41,636 nt of DNA from an uncultured Pelagibacteraceae bacterium (GCA_902519945.1 CABYLY010000002.1:109356-150991); one strand, 5' to 3'. Counted from the first letter of the stretch, positions 24,676 through 35,134 are shown. The notes: generated by a model from the letters alone, not told the origin. Numbers and translations are program-made.

Positions 24676-27237
24676 ATGGAAAAATATAATTTCAAAGTTA
24701 TTGAGAATAAATGGCAAACATACTGGGATAAAAATAAAAGTTTTAAAACAAGCTCTGATAAGTCAAAAAAAAAATTTTATTGTTTAGAAATGTTTCCCTA
24801 TCCATCTGGCAAAATTCATATGGGACATGTGAGGAATTATACAATTGGAGATGTTTTAGCTCGTTATAAATCCCTTCAAGGATTTAATGTTTTGCATCCA
24901 ATGGGCTGGGACTCATTTGGTATGCCAGCTGAAAATGCTGCAAGACAAAATAATCTAGATCCTGCAACATGGACTGAAAAGAACATCACTGTTATGAAAT
25001 CTCAACTTAAAAAATTAGGTTTATCTATTGATTGGGATCGAGAAATATCCACATGTTCCAAGGATTATTACAGACATCAACAAACTTTTTTTCTAGAAAT
25101 GTTTGATAAAGGACTTGTTTATAGAAAAGAAAACTATGTGAACTGGGATCCAGTTGATCAAACCGTATTAGCAAATGAACAAGTGATTGATGGAAAGGGA
25201 TGGCGTTCTGGTGCCCCTGTTGAAAGAAAAAAATTAAATCAGTGGTTTTTTAATATAACTAAATTTTCTGAGGACCTTCTTAAAAGCTTAGATACATTGG
25301 ATAAATGGCCAAACAAAGTTAAGATAATGCAAAAAAATTGGATTGGAAAATCATTTGGTTGTGAGGTTAAATTTGAAATCACTGGTTCAAAAGATGTAAA
25401 AATTGTTGAGTGTTATACAACAAGACCAGATACTCTTTTTGGTATGTCTTTTCTTGCGCTCTCTGTTGATCATCCAGTAGCTAAACTTTACGAAAATGAC
25501 AAAACATTTTTGAAATTTAAAGATGAATGTTCAAAAACTGGTACTACAGAAGAATCGATTGCCGTTGCAGAAAAACTTGGTTTTAAAACAGATTTATTAG
25601 CAATAAATCCACTAAATAAAGAAATAAAAGTTCCTGTTTATTTTGCTAATTTTGTTTTAATGGATTATGGATTAGGCGCTGTATTTGGTTGTCCTGCTCA
25701 TGATCAAAGAGACCTTGATTTTGCAAGAAAATATAATTTATCTGTTACACCTGTTGTGGAACCCTTGGATAAATCTGGCCATCAATATGACGATAAAACA
25801 AATCAATTAATTATTGAAAATGAAGCTTACACAGGACCAGGTAAAATTTTTAATTCTCAATTTTTGGATGGTTTAAAATGTCCAGAAGACTCAATACCAA
25901 AAACTATCGAATATTTAGAAAAAAATAAATTAGGAAAAAAGAAAGTTAATTTTAGACTTAAAGATTGGGGGGTATCAAGACAAAGATATTGGGGTTGCCC
26001 AATACCAATAATGTACGACGAAAATAATAATCCTAAAAAAATACCTTTAGAACTACTACCCGTTGAGCTACCAAAAATTGATAAATTTGAAACTTCAGGA
26101 AATCCTTTAAATGAAAATAAAGACTGGAAAAATATCATTATAAATGGAAAAAAATATACAAGAGAAACAGATACTCTTGATACATTTGTAGACTCTTCTT
26201 GGTATTTTTTAAGATTTTGTAGTCCTGATAAGAATGATCGTGGATTTGATATTGATGAAGTCAAATATTGGATGCCAGTAGATCAATACATTGGAGGAGT
26301 CGAGCATGCAATTTTACACCTTTTATACTCAAGATTTTTTATGAACGCTTTATCATACAAAAATAAAAACTTTGATATTACTGAACCTTTTGACGGTTTA
26401 TTCACCCAAGGAATGGTTTGCCATGAAACCTATAAAGACAAATCCGGAAATTGGATAAGTCCAGATGAAATTATTACATTAAACGGAAAAAAATTTTTAG
26501 TGAATGATAAAGAAAATGAAATTAAAATTGGCCCCTCAGAGTCAATGTCAAAATCAAAAAGAAATATAATTGATCCAGAAAAAATTATAATCAATTACGG
26601 TGCAGATGCTGCAAGACTTTTTATATTATCTGACAGTCCACCTGAAAAAGATGTTCAGTGGTCAGATGAAGGTATTGCTGCATCTTATAAGTTTATTCAA
26701 AAAATCTGGAATTTAAACTTTATTATTTTAAATAAAATAAAAGAAAACTCTGAGGAGAATGCTAATAATGAATTAGATAAAATAACAAATAGGTTTATTA
26801 ACAATGTAACAAATAATTTAATCAATTTTAGTTATAATAAGATAATTGCTAATTTTCATGAAATTTATTCAGAATTACTAACTAAACTTAAAAATAATTA
26901 TAAAAAAGAAAACTTAATAAATAATTACTCCAAAATACTCATAACTATGATGCCTGTTATTCCTCACTTTGCAAGTGAGAGTTTAGAATTAATTGATTAT
27001 AAAGGCGAAATTAAATGGCCAAGTGTAGAAAAAGAATTATTATTAGAAGAAAATATAAATTATGTAATTCAAATTAATGGAAAAAAAAGGGGTTTAGTGA
27101 CTGCAAAAAGAAATTTAACTGAGAACAACTTAATAGAATTGATTAAAGATAAACATGAAATAATTAAGTTCATAAAAGACCAGAAAATCAAAAAACAAAT
27201 TTTTGTGCCCAACAAACTGTTAAACATTATTCTATGA
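24676..27237 (+). CDS. leuS: Leucine-tRNA ligase
   Basis: Class I synthetase charging tRNA-Leu. 853 residues: [20 protein letters not shown] gives the HIGH motif (48-51). The CP1 editing domain includes [10 protein letters not shown] and the [13 protein letters not shown] region. The zinc/linker region, the KMSKS variant SMSKSKRN (about residue 624) and the C-terminal anticodon-binding domain follow. Typical bacterial length. Its last 4 bases overlap the lptE start (ATGA). Confidence 0.98.
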   Translation: MEKYNFKVIENKWQTYWDKNKSFKTSSDKSKKKFYCLEMFPYPSGKIHMGHVRNYTIGDVLARYKSLQGFNVLHPMGWDSFGMPAENAARQNNLDPATWTEKNITVMKSQLKKLGLSIDWDREISTCSKDYYRHQQTFFLEMFDKGLVYRKENYVNWDPVDQTVLANEQVIDGKGWRSGAPVERKKLNQWFFNITKFSEDLLKSLDTLDKWPNKVKIMQKNWIGKSFGCEVKFEITGSKDVKIVECYTTRPDTLFGMSFLALSVDHPVAKLYENDKTFLKFKDECSKTGTTEESIAVAEKLGFKTDLLAINPLNKEIKVPVYFANFVLMDYGLGAVFGCPAHDQRDLDFARKYNLSVTPVVEPLDKSGHQYDDKTNQLIIENEAYTGPGKIFNSQFLDGLKCPEDSIPKTIEYLEKNKLGKKKVNFRLKDWGVSRQRYWGCPIPIMYDENNNPKKIPLELLPVELPKIDKFETSGNPLNENKDWKNIIINGKKYTRETDTLDTFVDSSWYFLRFCSPDKNDRGFDIDEVKYWMPVDQYIGGVEHAILHLLYSRFFMNALSYKNKNFDITEPFDGLFTQGMVCHETYKDKSGNWISPDEIITLNGKKFLVNDKENEIKIGPSESMSKSKRNIIDPEKIIINYGADAARLFILSDSPPEKDVQWSDEGIAASYKFIQKIWNLNFIILNKIKENSEENANNELDKITNRFINNVTNNLINFSYNKIIANFHEIYSELLTKLKNNYKKENLINNYSKILITMMPVIPHFASESLELIDYKGEIKWPSVEKELLLEENINYVIQINGKKRGLVTAKRNLTENNLIELIKDKHEIIKFIKDQKIKKQIFVPNKLLNIIL

Positions 27238-27689
27238 AATTGAAGTTTTTTTTTATTACAATAATTTTATTTTTGAATAGTTGTGGTTATACACCGATGT
27301 ACTCCTCTGTTAACAAAACAGATTTTTATTTGGAAAAAATAAATTTGAATGGTGATGAGTTTATAATAAATAATATTACTAAAAATTTAAGTAATTTCAG
27401 CAAAACAAACAGTAATAAAAACGTTATTATTGAGGGAAAAATTCTATACCAAAAAACTTCTCAGACAAAAAACTTGGCAGGAGATACTACTCAATATAGG
27501 CTCAAAACAACCTCAGATTTGACTATTAAAACATCTAATCAAGAAGTCAAATTTAAAACGAGTGAAAATTTTGATATGAAAAATCTTGATGATGAATTCG
27601 AGGAGAGAAAGTACGAAAAAACAATTAAAGAAAATTTTGCAAGGTCAATTAATAGTCAAATAATTTTACAAATTTCTAAAGTTGAATGA
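27234..27689 (+). CDS. lptE: LPS assembly lipoprotein LptE
   Basis: 151-residue lipoprotein that plugs the LptD barrel in LPS transport. Evidence: signal peptide with lipobox [11 protein letters not shown] (Cys about 17), the family's GY-P-Y/M start of the mature protein, the typical sequence [17 protein letters not shown], and the conserved leuS-lptE-holA operon order. ATGA overlaps link it to leuS upstream and holA downstream. Sequence conservation of LptE is low, so context carries much of the call. Confidence 0.85.
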   Translation: MKLKFFFITIILFLNSCGYTPMYSSVNKTDFYLEKINLNGDEFIINNITKNLSNFSKTNSNKNVIIEGKILYQKTSQTKNLAGDTTQYRLKTTSDLTIKTSNQEVKFKTSENFDMKNLDDEFEERKYEKTIKENFARSINSQIILQISKVE

Positions 27690-28663
27690 TTATAAAATCG
27701 TTTGAAATTAACAAAATTGATCCTTTAAAAAATAATCTAATTCTTTTTTATGGTCAAAACGAAGGGTTAAAAGACGAAAATATTCTTAAACTTTCCTCTA
27801 AATTTCACAATATAATCAAATACCATGAGCGAGAAATTTTAGAAAACCAAGATGATTTTTTTGAGAGTGTATTTTCTGGTTCTTTATTCGACGAGGATAA
27901 GTTTGTAATTATTAATCAAGCAACAGACAAAATTGTCAAAATTATTGAAATCCTGATTGAAAAAAAAGAAAAGATAAAAGAAATTGCAATATTGTTAAAT
28001 GCAAACTCTTTAGAAAAAAAATCAAAACTTAGGTCAATTTTTGAAAAAAATTTATTATGTGTACCATTTTATATTGATAATAATGAAACATTATTCAAAT
28101 TTACTGAAACTTTTCTAAAACAAAAAAAAATTAATATTTCGCCTTTAAATATAAATTTTTTAGTTAACAAGTGTAATGGTGATAGAAGAAATTTAAAAAA
28201 TGAACTACACAAAATCGAAATGTTTTGCCTAAACAAAAGAAATATCAAAGATGAAGAATTACAAAAATTAGTTTGTCTAAGTGAAAATAAAAATATTAGT
28301 GAATTAATTGACTGTTGCTTGGTAAAAGATGAGAAAAATACCATCAATATTCTTAATGATAATATTTTCAACAATGATGATAGTATTTTAATTACTAGAA
28401 CTTTTTTAAATAAATTAAAAAAAATTCGTAAACTAATTTTAAGTTATGAGAAAAACAAGAACCTAAATGAAACTATTCAAAATGCTAAACCACCTATATT
28501 TTGGAAAGATAAACCAATTGTAGAAAAACAAATCAGAACTTGGAAACCAGACCTTATTGAGAAACTTATAATTGATATAAATAAAATTGAACTTCAAATT
28601 AAAAGAAATAACACAAACTCAATAAATTTAATTTCTGATTTTATTTTAAATACGGCTAATTGA
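27686..28663 (+). CDS. holA: DNA polymerase III subunit delta
   Basis: Clamp-loader wrench subunit. 325 residues with the family pattern: N-terminal LILFYGQNEGLKDENI (Walker-A-like but degenerate), VFSGSLFDEDKFVIINQATDK, NFLVNKCNGDRRNLKNELHKIEMF (cited in part), and a C-terminal helical domain ending INLISDFILNTAN. Overlaps lptE by 4 bp. It converges on parB with a 3-bp gap and no terminator hairpin. Confidence 0.9.
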   Translation: MIIKSFEINKIDPLKNNLILFYGQNEGLKDENILKLSSKFHNIIKYHEREILENQDDFFESVFSGSLFDEDKFVIINQATDKIVKIIEILIEKKEKIKEIAILLNANSLEKKSKLRSIFEKNLLCVPFYIDNNETLFKFTETFLKQKKINISPLNINFLVNKCNGDRRNLKNELHKIEMFCLNKRNIKDEELQKLVCLSENKNISELIDCCLVKDEKNTINILNDNIFNNDDSILITRTFLNKLKKIRKLILSYEKNKNLNETIQNAKPPIFWKDKPIVEKQIRTWKPDLIEKLIIDINKIELQIKRNNTNSINLISDFILNTAN

Positions 28664-28666
28664 TAA

Positions 28667-29509
28667 TTAATAATTGTTTTTAATGATATCTATCAATTTG
28701 TTAAGTTGGTCCAAATCTTTATATTCTATTGAGATTACACCCTTATTTCTTTTTGAATTCTTGATCAAAACATTTAAACCTATTTTGCTTGATATAGAAT
28801 TTTCTAAATTTACTAAATTTGGATCTTTATGATTAGGCTTAGACCCTCCTCGTTTTTTAAAGATCTTAACAAAGTTTTCTGATTGTCTAACTGAAAGGTT
28901 TTTTTCTATGATTTTATTTGCTACAAATTCTGCATTATCTAAACCAACTAAAATTTTCGCATGACCGGCAGTGATTTTTTTTTCCTTTACTAATTTTAAA
29001 ACTTCTCTTGGTAAGCTTAAAATTCTAAGTGAATTAGTTATATAACTTCGACTTTTCCCAATAAATTTAGAAACCTTGTCTTGGTCATATGAAAAATCGT
29101 CTATAAGTCTTTTGTAACCTTCGGCTTCTTCAAGAGGATTTAAATCATTACGTTGAACATTTTCTACGATAGCGAACTCTAGCGATTTTAAATCATCGAC
29201 ATCTGTAACAACAACAGGTATGTCGTGTAAGCCAGCTTTTTGTGCTGCTAACCATCTTCTCTCTCCAGCTATAATTTCATATTTTGAATTATCAGTTTCA
29301 GATTTTCTGACTATTATTGGTTGAATTACTCCTCTTTCTCTAATTGAATTTGCCAAATCATTTAAATTATCTTGATCAAAATTTTTCCTAGGTTGATACC
29401 TATTTGGTATAATTTCACTTAATGATAATTTATTTATTCTAGTTTCAACTTTCGTTTCACCAATTAAAGATGATAATCCTCTACCCAATCCTTTTTTTAT
29501 TTTATTCAT
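28667..29509 (-). CDS. parB: Chromosome partitioning protein ParB
   Basis: CTP-dependent clamp that loads at parS and spreads on origin-proximal DNA. 280 residues: the N-terminal GLGRGLSSLIGE motif interacts with ParA. IIPNRYQPRKNFD, ELA-type NDLANSIRERGVIQPI and the CTP-binding IIAGERRWLAAQKAG follow. A helix-turn-helix region (KVSKFIGKSRSYITNSLRIL) and a C-terminal dimerisation domain complete it. Downstream of parA with a 1-bp overlap. The likely parS site is 1.4 kb upstream inside rsmG. Confidence 0.97.
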   Translation of the reverse strand: MNKIKKGLGRGLSSLIGETKVETRINKLSLSEIIPNRYQPRKNFDQDNLNDLANSIRERGVIQPIIVRKSETDNSKYEIIAGERRWLAAQKAGLHDIPVVVTDVDDLKSLEFAIVENVQRNDLNPLEEAEGYKRLIDDFSYDQDKVSKFIGKSRSYITNSLRILSLPREVLKLVKEKKITAGHAKILVGLDNAEFVANKIIEKNLSVRQSENFVKIFKKRGGSKPNHKDPNLVNLENSISSKIGLNVLIKNSKRNKGVISIEYKDLDQLNKLIDIIKNNY

Positions 29510-30306
29510 TATGCAGCACTCCCTATTTTGTTTTCCTGATTAATAAATTCATCTGTGAAACTAAAATAAGACTTACTGCCTGGACAATTCTTATCGTATA
29601 TTAAAACAGGAACGCCATGGGATGGCGCTTCTGACAACCTTACATTTCTTGGGATAACTGTTTGGTAAACTTTATCCTTAAAATAATCTCTTGCCTCTTT
29701 TTCAACTTGAGAAGATAACTTATTTCTTTTATCATACATTGTTAAAAGTATTCCCTGTATCTTTAATTCAGGATTTAGATTAATTTTTATTCTTTCAATA
29801 GTTTTCATTAATTGTGTAAGGCCTTCTAATGCAAAGAATTCCGTCTGAAGTGGAACTAAAAGTGAGTTAGAACAAACAAGTGCCATTACTGTTAACAAAC
29901 TTAAAGATGGTGGACAATCTATTAGTATATAATCATAGAATCCTCCAGAATCATTCAAATATGCGGTTAATTTAGCCTTCAAAATAAATGCTCTATCACT
30001 ATCTCCGGCTGTCTCAACCTCCAAACCGGACAAATCTACATTTGAAGTAATTAAATCAAGTTTATTAAACTTGGTTTTTTTGATTACCTCTGAAATTGAC
30101 TTAGTTCCATTCAAAATTCCATAAATGGTCTCATCAGACCGCTCTAAATTTGATAAACCCAGCCCAGTTGTAGCATTACCTTGGGGATCTAAATCAATAA
30201 CTAAAATTTTTTTTCCAAGTTGAGTTAAAGCAGAAGCAAGATTGATTACTGTAGTTGTTTTTCCAACTCCACCCTTCTGATTAATGATAGAAATAATTTT
30301 CATCAA
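29509..30306 (-). CDS. parA: Chromosome partitioning ATPase ParA (Soj)
   Basis: Deviant Walker-A ATPase that moves ParB-parS complexes. 265 residues with INQKGGVGKTTTVINLASAL (P-loop 10-17), VIDLDPQGNATTGLG, ILIDCPPSLSLLTVMAL and the C-terminal SEAPSHGVPVLIYD. No N-terminal DNA-binding extension, so it is the chromosomal Soj type. Overlaps rsmG by 4 bp and parB by 1 bp, as in many bacterial origin regions. Confidence 0.98.
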   Translation of the reverse strand: MMKIISIINQKGGVGKTTTVINLASALTQLGKKILVIDLDPQGNATTGLGLSNLERSDETIYGILNGTKSISEVIKKTKFNKLDLITSNVDLSGLEVETAGDSDRAFILKAKLTAYLNDSGGFYDYILIDCPPSLSLLTVMALVCSNSLLVPLQTEFFALEGLTQLMKTIERIKINLNPELKIQGILLTMYDKRNKLSSQVEKEARDYFKDKVYQTVIPRNVRLSEAPSHGVPVLIYDKNCPGSKSYFSFTDEFINQENKIGSAA

Positions 30307-30947
30307 TTTTTTCTTTCCATTTTTTTGATACTCAACAAAAATGAATTTTCATTGGTTAAACTTTTTTTTTCTTCATAATCTAAATTCCAATTTTTAAGAG
30401 ATTCATTTAAAATTTTTCTTCCACTTTCGCCCATAAATAAAACTAAATTTTTATACTTCTTAAAATTCTTATGAACCAAATCTAAAATTACTGGCATGGG
30501 TTTGAAAGCTCTGGACATAATTGTTCCAGTCTCTATATTTTTAATCTCGAAAATATCTTTTTGAATTATTTCTGTATTCAATCTTAACTTTTTTGATACC
30601 TCCCTTAAAAAAACACATTTATGGTAACTTTTTTCATAGAGTTTTATTTTCATTCTGTTTTTTATTTTTTTCATCAAGATTGCAACAATAAGCCCTGGCA
30701 TTCCACCACCAGATCCTAAATCTGAGGTTGTATTGCTATTTAAATCAATAAAATCAACAATTTGTGCAGAATCAATTATATGTCTATGCCTAATAGCCTC
30801 TTTTTCTGATGTTTTTTTACTAATTATATTGATTTCACGATTTTTTTCTTGGATCATCTTTATTAAGCTCTCAAGCTCATTACAAGTTTCACGTGAAACA
30901 TTAAAGTTGGGAATTTGAGAATAATTTTGTAAAATTATCGAATCCAT
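30303..30947 (-). CDS. rsmG: 16S rRNA (guanine(527)-N(7))-methyltransferase
   Basis: SAM-dependent methyltransferase (GidB) for G527 of 16S rRNA; loss gives low-level streptomycin resistance in other bacteria. 214 residues: NVSRETCNELESL at the N-terminus, INIISKKTSEKEAIRHRHIIDSAQ (cited in part), the SAM motif SDLGSGGGMPGLIVAI, and MSRAFKPMP. The codons for NVSRETC contain the parS palindrome. Overlaps mnmG by 1 bp and parA by 4 bp. Confidence 0.96.
   Translation of the reverse strand: MDSIILQNYSQIPNFNVSRETCNELESLIKMIQEKNREINIISKKTSEKEAIRHRHIIDSAQIVDFIDLNSNTTSDLGSGGGMPGLIVAILMKKIKNRMKIKLYEKSYHKCVFLREVSKKLRLNTEIIQKDIFEIKNIETGTIMSRAFKPMPVILDLVHKNFKKYKNLVLFMGESGRKILNESLKNWNLDYEEKKSLTNENSFLLSIKKMERKN
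30885..30900. other. parS centromere-like site (ParB binding) inside rsmG
   Basis: AGTTTCACGTGAAACA at 30885-30900 matches the universal parS TGTTTCACGTGAAACA at 15 of 16 positions (only the first differs), with a perfect 14-bp palindromic core. It lies in the 5' coding part of rsmG, next to parA/parB and about 8 kb from the proposed oriC. Other alphaproteobacterial rsmG genes carry parS-like sequence in the same VSRET codons. No second copy was seen in the window. Confidence 0.88.
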
Positions 30948-32818
30948 TAAGCTATATGCTTAATAGACTTTCTTTTTACATGTGACAACAAAATATATAC
31001 AGCAGCTGGGGTTATTCCATCAATTCTCAATGCTTGACCCATTGTTTTAGGCCTTATTTTCTTGAATTTAGCTTTTACCTCGTTTGATAATCCAGAAAAT
31101 TGATCATAATCAATATTATCAGGGATAATAAGATTTTCATCACGTTTAAATGCTAAAATATCAGCATTTTGTTTTTTCAAATAACCTCTATAATGTGAAT
31201 TAATTTCTATTTGCTCATCAATTTCAGGTCCAAAATCATTAATTTCAGGCCAAATTTTCCTCATTTTATTCATATCAGCACCTTTTTGTGCCAGGATCTC
31301 CTCAGCAGATCTCAAAACACCATCTTTTGCAATTTTGATACCAAATTTATCTGCTTTTGTTGGTGAAATACTGATATTTGACATTTGAAAGGAAATCTGG
31401 CTTAATTTGTCAAACTTATCTTCAAATTTAACTTTTCTATTTTCTGAAATCAGGCCAATTTGAATTCCTTTATTAGTAAGTCGTAAATCAGCGTTATCTG
31501 ATCTAAGACTTAATCTGTATTCAGCTCTTGAAGTAAACATCCTATATGGCTCTGCAACACCCTTAGTAACTAAATCATCTATCATTACACCTATATATGC
31601 ATCAGACCTGTCTAGGATGAATGGCTCCATGTTTTTTAATGATAAGGCAGCATTTATTCCAGCTATTAAGCCTTGGGCAGCAGCTTCCTCATATCCAGTA
31701 GTTCCATTTATTTGACCCGCTAAATATAAGTTCTTTATTTTTTTAGTTTCTAGAGTAAGAAATAGCTCCCTAGGGTCAATATAATCATATTCTATAGCAT
31801 ATCCTGGTCTAATCATTTTTACATTCTCTAAACCATTGATATTGTTAAGTATTTCTGATTGTACTACCTCAGGTAGAGAGGTTGAGATGCCATTTGGGTA
31901 AATTGTGTGATCTTTAAGACCCTCAGGCTCTAAAAATATTTGATGTCTGTTTTTTTCGGAGAATTTTACAATCTTGTCTTCTATAGATGGGCAATATCTA
32001 GGACCCACTCCTTGGATACTTCCAGAATACATCGCACTTTTAGATAAATTCTTCTCAATGATCTTGTGCACTTTTTCATTGGTGTATGTCATTGAACAAG
32101 ACACCTGTTTGTTAGATGTTGCCTTCGTTAAAAAAGAAAAAAAATAAGGATTCTCATCTGCTGATTGTTTTTCCAAATTTTTAAAATTAATAGTTCTAGC
32201 ATCAAGTCTTGGTGGAGTACCTGTTTTTAGCCTTCCAATTTTAAATTTATATTTTTCCAATTGTTCAGTTAAACCTGTGCTTGGTTTTTCGTTATATCTT
32301 CCAGCTGGAGTACGTTTATCACCAATATGGATCAGGCCATTTAAAAATGTTCCTGTTGTTAGAATTAATTTATTACAATTTATTTTATAGCCTTTTAACG
32401 TTAAAAAGCCGTTTATAGCATTATTTGAAAAAATAAACTTAATTACAGGATCAGAAAAAATGCTTAAATTACAGTAGTTTACAAGTTTTTCTTGCATAAA
32501 TTTCTTATATAATGATCTGTCAGATTGAGTTCGTGGACCTCTTACAGCCGGTCCTCTACTTCTATTTAAAAGCCTAAATTGAATGCCCGACTTATCTGCA
32601 ACTTCCCCCATAACACCATCGAGCGCATCTATCTCTCGTACTAAATGACCTTTACCCAAACCACCAATAGCAGGGTTACATGACATTTCACCAATCGTAT
32701 TTTTATCATAGGTAAAAAGAGCTGTATTGACACCTAAACGTGCTGAGGCTGCAGCTGCCTCACAGCCAGCATGGCCTCCTCCTATAACCACTACTTCAAA
32801 GAATAAATCTTTTTTCAT
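30947..32818 (-). CDS. mnmG: tRNA uridine 5-carboxymethylaminomethyl modification enzyme MnmG (GidA)
   Basis: FAD-dependent partner of MnmE in forming cmnm5U34 at the wobble position of tRNAs. 623 residues with the FAD dinucleotide fold [14 protein letters not shown] (9-22), the family signatures [15 protein letters not shown] and [34 protein letters not shown], and the C-terminal helical MnmE-binding domain ending near LLSHVKRK. Starts 92 bp downstream of mnmE; its stop overlaps rsmG by 1 bp. The 92-bp gap contains a weak TGTGT/ACACA inverted repeat (32873-32890). Confidence 0.98.
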   Translation of the reverse strand: MKKDLFFEVVVIGGGHAGCEAAAASARLGVNTALFTYDKNTIGEMSCNPAIGGLGKGHLVREIDALDGVMGEVADKSGIQFRLLNRSRGPAVRGPRTQSDRSLYKKFMQEKLVNYCNLSIFSDPVIKFIFSNNAINGFLTLKGYKINCNKLILTTGTFLNGLIHIGDKRTPAGRYNEKPSTGLTEQLEKYKFKIGRLKTGTPPRLDARTINFKNLEKQSADENPYFFSFLTKATSNKQVSCSMTYTNEKVHKIIEKNLSKSAMYSGSIQGVGPRYCPSIEDKIVKFSEKNRHQIFLEPEGLKDHTIYPNGISTSLPEVVQSEILNNINGLENVKMIRPGYAIEYDYIDPRELFLTLETKKIKNLYLAGQINGTTGYEEAAAQGLIAGINAALSLKNMEPFILDRSDAYIGVMIDDLVTKGVAEPYRMFTSRAEYRLSLRSDNADLRLTNKGIQIGLISENRKVKFEDKFDKLSQISFQMSNISISPTKADKFGIKIAKDGVLRSAEEILAQKGADMNKMRKIWPEINDFGPEIDEQIEINSHYRGYLKKQNADILAFKRDENLIIPDNIDYDQFSGLSNEVKAKFKKIRPKTMGQALRIDGITPAAVYILLSHVKRKSIKHIA

Positions 32819-32910
32819 GATATGAATTTATATTCGATTACAATATTTACAAGTTTTGAGTTTCTTTATTAATGTGTATCTATAAACACAGTAAAATTAA
32901 CAAAATAGTT

Positions 32911-34242
32911 CTATTTTCCTATGCAAAAATCGTTGAAAATACTGCCTAATATTTCCTCAACATCAACTTTTCCAACGATCATGCCTAAATGTCTTGTGGC
33001 TAATCTCAAATCTTCGGCTGCTTTGTCAAAATCCTTTTTTTCATTTTTTAATAAAAATTCTTTTAAAAAATTTACACACTGTTCCAAATGTTGTCGATGT
33101 CTCTCCCTAGTAATAAGAATATCTTCTTCAGATATAAATTTATTTTTTAAATTATTTTTTATTTTTGAAATTAAGATATCTATGTTTGTATTATTTTTTA
33201 ACGAAATTAATACTGGATTTAGTTTTGAAACTTCTACGTCTAATTTTTCATTTAGAAGATCTGATTTATTAACAACCAGTATCGCATTGTTTTTTAATAA
33301 ATCATTCAAATAACCGCTTAAATCAACGTTTTTAGCATCAACTACCACTAATTTAAGATCCGCGTTTTCGGCTTTTTTTAGAGATAAGCGAATACCTTTT
33401 TTTTCAATTTCATCTTTTGAGTCTCTTATACCTGCCGTATCAGACATAATAACTGGATAACCATCAATATTTAAGTGTGTTTCAACAACATCTCTCGTTG
33501 TACCAGCGATTTCAGAAACAATTGCCACTTCTCTGTTTGATAGATTATTTATGAGACTTGATTTACCAGCATTCGTCGGACCTATAATTGCGATTTTAAA
33601 ACCTTCTCTTGTTATCTCTCCAACTTTTTGATCGTTTAAAATTTTATTTATTTCATTAAGTACTTCTGAGCAGTCATTTTTAATTTTTTTTAAATTTTCT
33701 TCCGGTAAATCTTCCTCTGGAAAATCAATTTTAGCTTCCATAAATGATAAAACTTTTAATAGCTTTTCTCGAAGCTCATTAAATTTAGCAGAAGATTTGC
33801 CTTCCATTATTTTAATGGCTTGAAGTCTTTGAATCTCGGTTTCTGCCGATATCAAATCAGCTATACTCTCAGCTTTAAGTAAATTTATTTTTCCGTTCTG
33901 AAAAGCAAGTTTTGTAAATTCGCCTGGCTCTGCCAATCTACAATTTTTGATTTTTACAATCTCTTTCTGAAGAGCCAAAACCACAGCCTTGCCACCATGA
34001 ACATGAATTTCAGCCATATCCTCGCCTGTGTAGCTCTCAGGCCCCGGAAACCACAATATAATTCCTTCATCTATAAGCTCAGATGTGTTGATATTGTTTA
34101 TTTTTCGAAGGGTAGCCATTCTTGGCTTTGGCAAATCTTTCTTGGTAAGTGACTTGATCACCTCAGAAGTTTCAGAACCAGAAATTCTTATAATTGCAAC
34201 ACCAGAAACTCCAGGTCCAGAAGATAGTGCATATATAGTCAT
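32911..34242 (-). CDS. mnmE: tRNA modification GTPase MnmE (TrmE)
   Basis: GTPase partner of MnmG. 443 residues: a folate/THF-binding N-terminal domain (MTIYALSSGPGVSGVAIIRI), a helical domain, and an embedded G domain with GPTNAGKSSLINNL (221-234), DTAGIRD and NKSD. The essential C-terminal CIGK is at the very end. The start is fixed by the family N-terminus; the ATG at 34242 coincides with the start predicted from a mirrored -10, so the mRNA may be leaderless. It is divergent from a sulfotransferase gene that separates it from rho. Confidence 0.98.
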   Translation of the reverse strand: MTIYALSSGPGVSGVAIIRISGSETSEVIKSLTKKDLPKPRMATLRKINNINTSELIDEGIILWFPGPESYTGEDMAEIHVHGGKAVVLALQKEIVKIKNCRLAEPGEFTKLAFQNGKINLLKAESIADLISAETEIQRLQAIKIMEGKSSAKFNELREKLLKVLSFMEAKIDFPEEDLPEENLKKIKNDCSEVLNEINKILNDQKVGEITREGFKIAIIGPTNAGKSSLINNLSNREVAIVSEIAGTTRDVVETHLNIDGYPVIMSDTAGIRDSKDEIEKKGIRLSLKKAENADLKLVVVDAKNVDLSGYLNDLLKNNAILVVNKSDLLNEKLDVEVSKLNPVLISLKNNTNIDILISKIKNNLKNKFISEEDILITRERHRQHLEQCVNFLKEFLLKNEKKDFDKAAEDLRLATRHLGMIVGKVDVEEILGSIFNDFCIGK

Positions 34243-34248
34243 TAATTT

Positions 34249-34280
34249 ATTATATCCTGAATTATTTTATTGGATATAAT
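34249..34280. promoter_or_regulatory. Mirrored divergent promoters for mnmE and the sulfotransferase
   Basis: A 9-bp inverted repeat, ATTATATCC (34249-34257) and GGATATAAT (34272-34280), is separated by 14 bp in the 48-bp divergent gap. Each arm contains a perfect TATAAT pointing outward: plus strand 34275-34280 and minus strand 34254-34249. Expected starts are near 34287 (sulfotransferase ATG at 34291) and 34242 (mnmE ATG), giving near-leaderless mRNAs. The two promoters would overlap each other's -35 region. Confidence 0.5.
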
Positions 34281-34290
34281 TAAAATTTTT

Positions 34291-35130
34291 ATGATTATAT
34301 GGATAGCATCGTACCCCAAAAGTGGAAATACATGGTTAAGATCAATCATAGCATCTTTGTTATATACGAATGATGGTATTTTTGACTTTAATTTAATAAA
34401 AAAAATAAAACAATTTCCAACTAGAAACTATTTTTTAGGTTTCACGAAAAATTTTAATGATATTAATGAAATATCTAAATTCTGGTTGTTGGCACAGGAT
34501 AAAATAAACCTTACCAAAGAAATAAAGTTTTTTAAGACTCATAATTTAAATTGTGCGGTAAATAATAATTCTTTTACAAATAGGTCACACACTTTAGGAA
34601 CTATTTACGTAGTAAGAGATCCAAGAAATTTGGTTGATTCAATTAAAAATCATTATAACAAAGATAATGATGAAGATGCAAAAAATTTTTTAATTTCTCA
34701 AAAAATTTTGTCAAGAGTGCCAAGAGATAATGATGATGCTGATATAGCTACATTATTAGGATCATGGTCTGATCATTATAATTTTTGGACAAAAAAAAAT
34801 TCGAACTTATTGTTAATCAAATATGAAGATCTAATTTCAAATACCGAGAGTGTAATGGAAAGAATTGTTATCTTTTTAAGAAAATTTATGACAGTTGAAG
34901 TCAGTCCAGAAAAAATCAAAAATATTATAAGAACGACCTCATTTAACAATTTAAAAAATTTAGAGGAGAAAGGATTATTTGGTGAAAATGTATATGACAC
35001 AAGTAAAAACAAAATTAGATTTTTTAACAAAGGTCCGAGTAACGATTGGACAAAAGTATTAGATAAAAAAATTCAGGATGATATTGAAAAGGTATTTGGC
35101 AAAGAAATGAAGGAATTGGGTTATATTTAG
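34291..35130 (+). CDS. Sulfotransferase domain protein (Sulfotransfer_1 type)
   Basis: Cytosolic-type PAPS-dependent sulfotransferase, 279 residues from ATG 34291. The PAPS 5'-phosphosulfate loop is IASYPKSGNTWLRSII (5-20), the 3'-phosphate segment is TIYVVRDPRNLVDSIKNHY, and the C-terminal GPSNDWTKVL corresponds to the RKGxxGDWK motif. An upstream in-frame TTG (34270) is less likely because it lies upstream of the predicted transcription start and the family begins near IIWIASYPKSG. It sits alone on the plus strand between mnmE and rho, which are normally near neighbours in this conserved block, so it looks inserted. Acceptor unknown; surface glycan or lipid sulfation is possible. Confidence 0.88.
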   Translation: MIIWIASYPKSGNTWLRSIIASLLYTNDGIFDFNLIKKIKQFPTRNYFLGFTKNFNDINEISKFWLLAQDKINLTKEIKFFKTHNLNCAVNNNSFTNRSHTLGTIYVVRDPRNLVDSIKNHYNKDNDEDAKNFLISQKILSRVPRDNDDADIATLLGSWSDHYNFWTKKNSNLLLIKYEDLISNTESVMERIVIFLRKFMTVEVSPEKIKNIIRTTSFNNLKNLEEKGLFGENVYDTSKNKIRFFNKGPSNDWTKVLDKKIQDDIEKVFGKEMKELGYI

Positions 35131-35134
35131 AATT

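Noticed and set aside
32873-32890. TGTGT/ACACA inverted repeat in the mnmE-mnmG gap, considered as promoter operator or terminator
   Set aside because: Only 5-bp arms and no T-run; too weak to call a feature.
34441-34455. GTTTCACGAAAAA in the sulfotransferase gene, considered as a second parS
   Set aside because: Only the left half matches; the palindrome is lost.
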